A DNA stretch of 64,000 bases, taken from positions 620,001 through 684,000 of the forward strand of contig CAVZIK010000006.1 of NCBI GenBank assembly GCA_963775295.1. Direction: 5' to 3'. The stretch comes from JAMDEO01 sp963775295 (GTDB taxonomy: Bacteria; Actinomycetota; Thermoleophilia; RBG-16-64-13). Below the pieces are notes generated by a model. That model searched no databases. It worked only from the letters and a program-made list of their open reading frames with translations, and had not been told where the DNA came from. Below, one piece after another: positions 42,436 to 49,068 of the stretch (the first letter of the stretch is position 1; the number at the start of each line of letters is the position of its first letter). The position numbers and the translations under genes were made by a program.

Positions 42436-42705
42436 GTGGCGAAAGCTCTCATCAGACTCCCTGTGGGCATCGCGGGTGCGGACGGTCCCGCGCGCATGGA
42501 ATGCGCCGGAGCCACAGTCGCAGAGGTTCTGGCCGATTGTGTGGCCAAGGAACCGCGCTTGAAGACCCGAATCTTCCGCGAGGACGGAACTGTCTGGGCG
42601 GGTGTGTTTGTCAACGGGCGGAACGTACGCCAGAATTCGGGCTTGGAAACCTGCATCGAGGATGGCGATGAGATCCGGCTTCTGCCGCCCATCGCGGGAG
42701 GGTGA
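42436..42705 (+). CDS. MoaD/ThiS-like sulfur carrier protein
   Basis: 89 residues from a GTG. A beta-grasp fold with the C-terminal Gly-Gly ('DGDEIRLLPPIAGG') that is adenylated and thiocarboxylated by an MoeB/ThiF-type enzyme. In AOR operons such a protein is thought to supply sulfur for tungstopterin dithiolene formation. It is very likely an operon-specific MoaD paralogue; the matching E1-like enzyme is not in the window. Confidence 0.88.
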   Translation: MAKALIRLPVGIAGADGPARMECAGATVAEVLADCVAKEPRLKTRIFREDGTVWAGVFVNGRNVRQNSGLETCIEDGDEIRLLPPIAGG

Positions 42706-42715
42706 GGTAGGTCGT

Positions 42716-43327
42716 ATGCAACGTCTTGTGGTCGGTATCTCCGGAGCCTCCGGCATCATCTATGGCATCCGTCTGCTCGAAGCGTTGCGCACGATCGAAG
42801 TCGAGACGCATCTTGTCATAAGCGAGGCTGCAAAAAAGGTGGCTGAACTCGAGACCGGCTACTCGGTTGCCAAAATTGAGGCCCTAGCCGATGCGGTCTA
42901 CAAGAACGAAGAGATCGAAGCTCCCATCTCCTCGGGTTCCTTCCGAACTCTGGGGATGGTCGTTGCTCCCTGCGCGATCAAGAGTCTCTCGGCCATCGCG
43001 CACAGCTACAACGACACACTGCTGGCGAGGGCTGCCGATGTGGTGCTCAAGGAGCGGCGCAAACTCGTGCTTGTCGTGCGGGAGACCCCGCTCCATCTGG
43101 GCCATCTGCGCCTCATGGCGGAGGTGACCGAGTACGGTGGGGTGATCCTGCCGCCGGTTCCCAGCTTCTACCATCGGCCTAAGACTATAGACGACATCCT
43201 GGCGCAGACGGTCGGCAAGATTCTCGATCAGTTTCAATTGGAGCATGGGCTGTTTCGGCGTTGGGATGGCGGTCCCGGATTTTCCGACCTGGTTTCTCGT
43301 GCCGGCTTCGACGATGAACCAAGCTGA
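42716..43327 (+). CDS. ubiX: UbiX/Pad1-family flavin prenyltransferase
   Basis: 203 residues. 'RLVVGISGASGIIYGIRLLE' is the FMN-binding start; 'VVAPCAIKSLSAIAHSYNDT' and 'RKLVLVVRETPLHLGHLRLM' are the hallmark prenyl-FMN motifs, and 'ILPPVPSFYHRPKTIDDI' completes the fold. It makes prenylated FMN, the cofactor of UbiD-type decarboxylases. No ubiD gene is in the window. It follows the MoaD-like gene by ten bases, so it is part of the AOR operon and suggests an aromatic carboxylic acid step. Confidence 0.92.
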   Translation: MQRLVVGISGASGIIYGIRLLEALRTIEVETHLVISEAAKKVAELETGYSVAKIEALADAVYKNEEIEAPISSGSFRTLGMVVAPCAIKSLSAIAHSYNDTLLARAADVVLKERRKLVLVVRETPLHLGHLRLMAEVTEYGGVILPPVPSFYHRPKTIDDILAQTVGKILDQFQLEHGLFRRWDGGPGFSDLVSRAGFDDEPS

Positions 43328-43826
43328 GCTGCGCGATCGGGTCGCTGCTTACCTGGCTTCCCACCACACCATGACGGTGGCCACTCTGGGGCCGCCTGAT
43401 GATCGAATTGCCGCCGCCTCGGGGATAGGCAGGTCCGAGGCAGCGCCGCATGCCGCCAGCGTCTTCTACGTGGCAGACCGGGCGCTCCGGCCCGTCTTCA
43501 TGAGCAAGCCTTCGAGCGTCCATGGCAAGCACATAGGACAAGCGGGACCGGTGGCAGTTACTGTGAGTGAAGACTACGGAGATTGGGAGTCCATTCAAGG
43601 TGTTCAACTATGGGGCCGGGCCCTCCTCCTGACTGGCGGGCCCAGGGCCAAGGCAATGGCGCTCTACCTGACCAAGTTTCCGTTCGTGCGCGAGATGATG
43701 AAGCAGCCGAGATTGGCCGAACTCATCGCGGGAATCGGCGTGTACCAGGTGGTACCGCGGAGGATCGCCTTTACGGACAATACCACCGGGGTTTTTGGGC
43801 GTGAGGTATTGGAGATAGAGAGGTAG
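43314..43826 (+). CDS. Pyridoxamine 5'-phosphate oxidase-like flavoprotein
   Basis: 170 residues. I take the ATG at 43314, which overlaps the ubiX stop by 14 bases; 'MNQAELRDRVAAYLASHHTM' is a normal family start. The split beta-barrel is recognisable ('TVATLGPPDDRIAAASG', 'FYVADRALRPVFMSKPSS', 'VQLWGRALLLTGGPRAKAMA'). Such proteins bind FMN or F420, and they include heme and unknown-substrate members. Its place in the AOR operon may point to a role in flavin or prenyl-FMN chemistry. Confidence 0.78.
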   Translation: MNQAELRDRVAAYLASHHTMTVATLGPPDDRIAAASGIGRSEAAPHAASVFYVADRALRPVFMSKPSSVHGKHIGQAGPVAVTVSEDYGDWESIQGVQLWGRALLLTGGPRAKAMALYLTKFPFVREMMKQPRLAELIAGIGVYQVVPRRIAFTDNTTGVFGREVLEIER

Positions 43827-43830
43827 ATCC

Positions 43831-43968
43831 TTGGAGAGCAGGCTGACGAGACTGCATGAGCGACGGCAGCGGGAGCGCGACCGTCTCCGTCAGATACTTC
43901 GCTGGCTCATAGTCCTAGGGTGCTTGGTCATCGCGGTCCTGGGCATCTTGCTTGCCGTGAGAGCTTGA
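43831..43968 (+). CDS. Candidate 45-residue membrane protein
   Basis: A TTG at 43831, with GAGAGGT upstream and four bases after the previous stop, opens a short frame: a basic amphipathic start ('SRLTRLHERRQRERDRLRQ') and one membrane helix ('LIVLGCLVIAVLGILLAV'). It is too short to judge by homology. The basic-then-hydrophobic plan and tight spacing favour a real gene. Confidence 0.4.
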   Translation: MESRLTRLHERRQRERDRLRQILRWLIVLGCLVIAVLGILLAVRA

Positions 43969-44041
43969 GGGATTTCCGATATACCGCTACTAGAGTCTCA
44001 GCCTTTTCTGAGACAGGCAACGTTCGAAGGGCTCTGAGGTA

Positions 44042-44081
44042 ACGCGGAAGATAAGAGCATTTTGCGGGATTTCTTCCGCGT
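44042..44081 (+). terminator. 10-bp hairpin after the AOR operon
   Basis: ACGCGGAAGA and TCTTCCGCGT form a perfect stem with a 20-base loop, followed by CTTTCGCTC. A smaller stem (GTCTCAG/CTGAGAC) lies at 43995-44014. The stems sit between the AOR operon and the small zinc-ribbon gene, a reasonable place for termination, though no strong T-run follows. Confidence 0.35.
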
Positions 44082-44172
44082 CTTTCGCTCATGGGATGGG
44101 GTCTCATCGCCGATATGACATTCAGATGGATTGGTCTCCGAAGGCGAAAAGGGACGACAGCGCATTACTGAT

Positions 44173-44403
44173 ATGCCAGATCCTAACGTTTGGAAATGCC
44201 CCGGCTGCGGCGCCGTGGTGGTCATGCCGCCCGATGTCCGTGTGAACGCCAGATATCAGGACGAGCGTCGTCTCGACCAGTTGGCGCAGGCTTTGTGCGG
44301 CTGTTGGGTCGTCAGTCTCTCGAACCCTGGAGTCTCCCGTCTTCTGGGAGCGATCCTAGCGGGGGACGAATGTCAGGAAGATCAATCGCGACGGACCGCC
44401 TGA
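44173..44403 (+). CDS. Small CPGCG zinc-ribbon protein
   Basis: 77 residues from the ATG at 44173 (the frame extends to 44131). 'WKCPGCGAVVVMPPDVRVNA' gives one CxxC pair; a second pair is less clear (LCGCW near residue 47). The rest is helical and unremarkable. No family is recognised and no strong ribosome site precedes the start, so the gene call is modest. Confidence 0.35.
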   Translation: MPDPNVWKCPGCGAVVVMPPDVRVNARYQDERRLDQLAQALCGCWVVSLSNPGVSRLLGAILAGDECQEDQSRRTA

Positions 44404-44450
44404 GGGGCCGGACGCTGATAAGAAGGCTCCGCCGCCACCCGAAGGTCCTT

Positions 44451-46199
44451 TCAGGATGAAGCCTTGGCCGACGAGTAGTTGTTCCAGGGCCGTGTATTGG
44501 CTACCCGCGTCGTCTCCAGCCAGCCTCTACGTCCCTCCCACACAGCCAACTTGAGGTTGGCAAAATCAGCAGGATGGTGCGCGTCGCTGCAGACGACGAG
44601 CGTCACTTCCAGTTCCAGCGCGCGTCTGACCATAGGAGCGGACAGATCCAGGCGGTGGGGAGAAGCATTTATCTCAAGAAATGTGCCGGTCTCCGCAGCC
44701 ACCGCGGCGAGTCGGTCGATGTCCACGTCGTAGGAATCGCGCCGCGTGAGCAAACGTCCGGTGGGATGGCCTATAGAGCGCACATAGGGATTCCGCATCG
44801 CCCCTACGAGACGGCTCATTATCTGGTCGCGCTGCTGCCCGAAGCCGGAATGGATACTTGCCGTGACAAAATCGAGCTTCGCCAAGATGTCGTCCGGCCA
44901 GTCTAGTCGACCGTCCACCAGGATGTCGACCTCGCTCCCGGCAAGCAGTTGGATGCCGTCGATTCGGGCGTCGAGTTCGCGGATCGTCTCGATCTGAGTA
45001 AGCAGGCGCTCAGCACTGATTCCCCCGCGTACAGATAGAGAATGCGAGTGGTCGCAGAAGCAGATGTACTGCAACCCCGCGCGCCTGGCGCCCAGTGCCA
45101 TCTCCTCCATCGTCGCCCGTCCGTCACTCCAGTCGGAGTGAACGTGCAGATCACCCTTCAGGTCGGATAGTTGGATGAGTTCGGGCAGCGCTCCTGTGGC
45201 CGCCGCCTCAATCTCACCCTGGTTTTCCCGCAGCTCCGGCTCGATGTATGCGAGATCGAGCAGAGCGTAGACCTCGGCTTCGGTGGCACAGGTGGCCAGT
45301 CTGCCCGTCTCGACGTGTTCCACGTTGTACTCGTTGAGCTTGAGGCCGCGTTGCTGGGCGTAGGCCCGCAGCGCTACGTTGTGAGAGGCGCTTCCGGTGA
45401 AGTGCTGCAGCAGATCGCCGTACGACGAGGGTTCCACGATGCGCAGGTCGAGGCCGAGCCCTGTCTGGGTTATCGCCGCCAGCTTCGTCTTCCCCCGTTC
45501 CACGACTGTGTGCAGCTCGGGCAGAGCGGCGAAGGCTTCCATGACGGAGGACGGATCGCCCGAGCCCACCACGAGGTCGATGTCACGCACCGTACTGCGA
45601 TGACGTCGCACGCTGCCGGCATAATCAGCGGCGACGACAGCCGGCAGTGCGCGTAGGACATCGACGAAGTGCGCGGCTTGCGGCTCAACCTCGGCTAGAA
45701 GGCGGCGGCCGCGCGATACCTCGGCTGCGCGGAGTTCCCATGATTCCGCAGCCCTCAGGAAGTTTTGCTCGGTCTTCTCTCCCATGCCTGGCAGCCCCCG
45801 AATTCGGCCTTCGACGGAGGCCCGCTTGAGTTGGCGCGCGTCGGTGATATGGGCGAGGTCCCAAAGTTTCCGGGCCGTTTTGGGGCCAACCCCCGGTAGG
45901 TGCATCACCTCGAGCAACCCTTCGGGATAGTGCTCCGACAACTCCTCCAGCGCGGAAATGCTGCCGGAGGTGACGTACTCGACAACCTTAGCCTCTATCG
46001 CCCGGCCGACTCCCGGAAGGTTGCGTAGATCCCCGCTAATGGCCATCTCGGCAACCGATGTCGGGTGGATCCGAAACAGGGCGACGGCCTTCTCATACGC
46101 CAGGATTCGGTACTGAGACTGCCCGTCGAGGGCAAGATAGTCGGCCAGCTTCTGGAAGAGATCGGCAAGCTGGCGATTGCTAGGGAGACGATCGAGCAT
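44451..46199 (-). CDS. polX: DNA polymerase X with PHP domain
   Basis: 582 residues, the usual length of bacterial PolX. Two helix-hairpin-helix regions ('LRNLPGVGRAIEAKVVEYV', 'LPGVGPKTARKLW', 'GLPGMGEKTEQNF') are followed by the pol-beta nucleotidyltransferase motif 'AGSVRRHRSTVRDIDLVVGS', whose Asp pair binds metals. The C-terminal PHP domain has 'DLHVHSDWSDGRATMEEMA', 'CFCDHSHSL' and 'LEINASPHRLDL', the 3'-5' exonuclease metal ligands. It acts in gap-filling DNA repair. I start it at 46199; the frame continues upstream without homology. It follows rlmKL by seven bases on the same strand. Confidence 0.93.
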   Translation of the reverse strand: MLDRLPSNRQLADLFQKLADYLALDGQSQYRILAYEKAVALFRIHPTSVAEMAISGDLRNLPGVGRAIEAKVVEYVTSGSISALEELSEHYPEGLLEVMHLPGVGPKTARKLWDLAHITDARQLKRASVEGRIRGLPGMGEKTEQNFLRAAESWELRAAEVSRGRRLLAEVEPQAAHFVDVLRALPAVVAADYAGSVRRHRSTVRDIDLVVGSGDPSSVMEAFAALPELHTVVERGKTKLAAITQTGLGLDLRIVEPSSYGDLLQHFTGSASHNVALRAYAQQRGLKLNEYNVEHVETGRLATCATEAEVYALLDLAYIEPELRENQGEIEAAATGALPELIQLSDLKGDLHVHSDWSDGRATMEEMALGARRAGLQYICFCDHSHSLSVRGGISAERLLTQIETIRELDARIDGIQLLAGSEVDILVDGRLDWPDDILAKLDFVTASIHSGFGQQRDQIMSRLVGAMRNPYVRSIGHPTGRLLTRRDSYDVDIDRLAAVAAETGTFLEINASPHRLDLSAPMVRRALELEVTLVVCSDAHHPADFANLKLAVWEGRRGWLETTRVANTRPWNNYSSAKASS

Positions 46200-46206
46200 G
46201 GGTCTG

Positions 46207-48459
46207 TCAGCAGCCCCTTTGGCCGCGTAGGCCGTCGCACACCCTGGGCCCGGCGCCCTTGTGTGCGATTCGAAAGCAGCGATGGATGTTCGGGCTGCGC
46301 GCAAAATCCGGGGGGATCGTCTGTTTGCTGATGTCGTTGATCTCGAATTCGGACTCCAACTCTTGGTCCAGGCTGAAATGGCGGAGGTTGGTGGAAAAGA
46401 TGAGTTCGCCCTGCAGCGACAACAGCGAAACGCAGTCCCGAATCATCTGGGCGTGGTCGTGCTGAACGTCCAGGACCCCTCCCATGCTCTTGGAGTTGGA
46501 GAAGGTGGGCGGATCAAGAAAGATGAGGTCGTACGAGCCTCTCATCGAACGGTTGCGAGCGGCATGATGGAGCCACTCCAGACAGTCGGCCCGGATGTAG
46601 CCATGCTCCGTTCCAATGAAGCCGTTGAGGTCCAAATTGCGCCTCGCCCAATCTAGGTAGGTGGGCGACAGATCGACTGTCGTCGTAGTGGCGGCGTTCC
46701 CGGCGGCTGCGTAGACGGACGCTGTTCCGGTATAGGCGAACAGATTAAGGAACCGACGTCCTGCTGCCGCGTCGCGAATAAGACCGCGAGTGAGGCGATG
46801 GTCGAGAAAAAGTCCCGTGTCGAGGTAATTGGTGAGGTTGACCAGGAACCTCAGTCCCCCCTCCGGTACTTCGATGAAGCCGCCGTCATCCTGCAGTTTC
46901 TGGTACTGATCCGTCCCCTTCTGAGGGCGGCGGACCTTCAGAATGACGTTTCCCGGCGCTAACTGAAGGACGTCCGGAATGACGCTCATGATCTCCTTGA
47001 GACGACGGCGGGCTTTCACCGGATCGACTGTGCGCGGCGGGGCATACTCTTGAACGTGGGCGTAGTCCCCGTAAAGATCTACCGCCACGGCGTATTCGGG
47101 CAGGTCCGAGTCATAGATACGGTAGCAGGTGATACCTTCCCGTGCGGCCCAGCGGTGCAGATGTTTCCAGTTCTTGCGGAGCCGGTTGGCGAACATCTCG
47201 GCACCGGCCGAGATCTCAACGACGCCCGCCTGGATGTCGGCCGCCGCGGGCGCGCCGGGGGCCAGATAATGACCCGGATCGATTTCAAAGAGCAGCAGTT
47301 TGCAGGCTATCGGGCCGTTGTGAAAGACGTTCACGCGGTGAGCCCGCAGGTTGAGGTGCGCCCCCAGTTCGGGATTGCCGGTGAAGACCGCTGCCTCCCA
47401 GCCGGTGAAGGACTGCCGCAGCTTTTCTCCCAGAGTTTCGTAAAGGGGGACCAGTTCGGTCACCTCTCCCAAGCGTTTGCCGTAGGGCGGATTGGTAACG
47501 ACTAGGCCGGGCCTGCCAGCAGGCGGCGTCAGGGCCGCGAGATCCCGCTGGTCGAAGGTGATTCGTCCGGCCAAGCCGGCACGCCGCGCGTTGGCGCGCG
47601 CCGCGCCTATGGCCCTTCTATCAAAGTCGAAACCGTAGATCGCAGGCATGCGAGCAAGACCCTCCTCACGACGCGCCCGAGCCTCTTCCAGCAGCGCTTT
47701 CCAAGGAGCGGGGTCGAAACCGAGCCAGCCGAGAAAACCGTAGTATTCCCGCAGGAGGCCGGGGGCTATGTCGGCGGCCATGAGGGCACCTTCGACGAGC
47801 AGAGTTCCCGACCCACACATCGGATCCAGCAACGTGCCACCGGTCGCCGCGATGGCCGGCCATTTGCATCGCATGAGAATGGCTGCCGCCAGGTTCTCCT
47901 TGAGCGGAGCTTCTCCACCCTCCAGTCGATAGCCCCTCCGGTGAAGACCGTCGCCCGAGAGGTCCAGGCTAAGTGCAGCCTCCTGCGGGAAAAGGTGGAC
48001 GTTGAGGCGCACATTGGGCCGGGCCAAGTCCACGCCCGGCCGCTCCCCCGTCCGCTCACGGAAACGGTCCACCACGGCGTCTTTGATCCGTTGCTCAGCA
48101 AAGTGGGTGTTGAGATTGGCCAAGGGTCCCTGAGTGATGGCCGAGGTCACTTCGACGGCCATGGTCCCACGTCGGTCGAGGTGGTCTTCCCACGAGACCT
48201 GTCGCACGGCCTCGTAGAGGGCGTCTGGGTCTCCGACGGGAAAGGTCTTCAGCCGGAGGAGTATCCGGCTAGCAACCCTTGACCAGAGGCACACCTTATA
48301 AGCTTGGCCGAGCGTCCCTTCGAAGGACGCACCTGCGCGCGTCTCGATTGCGCCGCTTGCGCCCAGTGTTTTGAGTTCCTCTAGGAGAAGACCCTCGGTA
48401 TTGCGGGCGCAGGTGGCGAAGAAGGTGTGGACGTCGGTGGGAGACTGGGGGGCCATCAT
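46207..48459 (-). CDS. rlmL: Bifunctional 23S rRNA methyltransferase RlmKL
   Basis: 750 residues. The two halves of RlmKL are fused. A THUMP-like RNA-binding N-terminus ('FFATCARNTEGLLLEELKTL') leads into an m2G methyltransferase (RlmL) with 'LDPMCGSGTLLVEGALMA' and catalytic 'NPPYGKRLGE'. The second, RlmK-type m7G domain has 'RFLNLFAYTGTASVYAAAGN' and 'LIFLDPPTFSNSKSMGGVLD'. It modifies G2445 and G2069 (E. coli numbering) of 23S rRNA. The fused form is typical of gamma- and betaproteobacteria, so its presence in a genome with actinobacterium-like traits may reflect transfer. Confidence 0.92.
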   Translation of the reverse strand: MMAPQSPTDVHTFFATCARNTEGLLLEELKTLGASGAIETRAGASFEGTLGQAYKVCLWSRVASRILLRLKTFPVGDPDALYEAVRQVSWEDHLDRRGTMAVEVTSAITQGPLANLNTHFAEQRIKDAVVDRFRERTGERPGVDLARPNVRLNVHLFPQEAALSLDLSGDGLHRRGYRLEGGEAPLKENLAAAILMRCKWPAIAATGGTLLDPMCGSGTLLVEGALMAADIAPGLLREYYGFLGWLGFDPAPWKALLEEARARREEGLARMPAIYGFDFDRRAIGAARANARRAGLAGRITFDQRDLAALTPPAGRPGLVVTNPPYGKRLGEVTELVPLYETLGEKLRQSFTGWEAAVFTGNPELGAHLNLRAHRVNVFHNGPIACKLLLFEIDPGHYLAPGAPAAADIQAGVVEISAGAEMFANRLRKNWKHLHRWAAREGITCYRIYDSDLPEYAVAVDLYGDYAHVQEYAPPRTVDPVKARRRLKEIMSVIPDVLQLAPGNVILKVRRPQKGTDQYQKLQDDGGFIEVPEGGLRFLVNLTNYLDTGLFLDHRLTRGLIRDAAAGRRFLNLFAYTGTASVYAAAGNAATTTTVDLSPTYLDWARRNLDLNGFIGTEHGYIRADCLEWLHHAARNRSMRGSYDLIFLDPPTFSNSKSMGGVLDVQHDHAQMIRDCVSLLSLQGELIFSTNLRHFSLDQELESEFEINDISKQTIPPDFARSPNIHRCFRIAHKGAGPRVCDGLRGQRGC

Positions 48460-48466
48460 GCTGGAG

Positions 48467-48472
48467 AGTATA
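48467..48472 (-). promoter_or_regulatory. -10 box immediately before rlmKL
   Basis: TATACT on the minus strand ends seven bases before the ATG at 48459; no ribosome site is seen. The layout implies a leaderless transcript. No acceptable -35 box was found. Confidence 0.4.
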
Positions 48473-48500
48473 GCGGGGACCCAGTCGGCGCGCCTGAGAA

Positions 48501-48537
48501 CGAGCGGGGCGGGGCGCCAAGCGCCCCGCCCCGCTCG
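48501..48537 (-). terminator. Perfect 17-bp hairpin after mscL
   Basis: A 17-base arm beginning CGAGCGGGGC is followed, after the loop CAA, by its exact complement. It lies between the mscL stop and the rlmKL promoter, both on the minus strand. It is the strongest hairpin in the window; TTCT follows on the minus strand but no long T-run. Confidence 0.7.
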
Positions 48538-48570
48538 GCGGTCTGCGATAAGGGGTCTTCGGCTATCGGG

Positions 48571-49020
48571 TCATGTGCCCGACTGGGCGCTCAGTTCGGA
48601 GGTGCAGTTCGGGCAGCGTAGCGCCGGAACGGGGATCGCAGTGAAGCAAAACGGGCAGTCTTTGGTAACGACGGGAGCTGCAGGCTTGGTAGCCCTGTTG
48701 TACGCCTTGACGAGGAAGAACAGCACCAGCGCCACGATGATGAATACGATTATGGCATTGACGAAGAGCCCGTAGTTGAGGGTGACCGCTCCGGCATCGT
48801 GGGCGGCCTGAACGGTGGTGTAGTGTCCGCCGGCCGGGTTCTTCAGCACCGCGAATTTGCTGGAGAAGTCGACCCCGCCTGTTGCCAGACTTACCAAGGG
48901 CATGATGAGGTCGTTCACCAGTGAATTGACGACTGCCGCGAAAGTGACGCCCAGGATAAACGCAACGGCCAGTTGCAGCAGGTTACCCTTGTCGATGAAC
49001 GCCTTGAACTCTTTCAGCAT
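48571..49020 (-). CDS. mscL: Large-conductance mechanosensitive channel with zinc-ribbon tail
   Basis: 149 residues from the ATG at 49020, with GAGGAGGG upstream. 'FKAFIDKGNLLQLAVAFILG' and 'NDLIMPLVS' are the MscL first helix and pore loop, and 'FVNAIIVFIIVALVLFFLVK' is helix 2. It opens under membrane tension to release solutes. The C-terminus holds two CxxC motifs ('CPFC', 'CPNC'), a small zinc ribbon that E. coli MscL lacks; homologues with this tail exist in other phyla. It probably stands alone. Confidence 0.93.
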   Translation of the reverse strand: MLKEFKAFIDKGNLLQLAVAFILGVTFAAVVNSLVNDLIMPLVSLATGGVDFSSKFAVLKNPAGGHYTTVQAAHDAGAVTLNYGLFVNAIIVFIIVALVLFFLVKAYNRATKPAAPVVTKDCPFCFTAIPVPALRCPNCTSELSAQSGT

Positions 49021-49068
49021 CCGCTCAGCCCTCCTCATCTTGGTTGCTCGTATCGAGTGACAACCCTC

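Noticed and set aside
43995..44014. Short hairpin GTCTCAG/CTGAGAC as main terminator of the AOR operon
   Set aside because: The stem is only 7 bp and has no T-run; the longer 44042-44081 stem is the better candidate.
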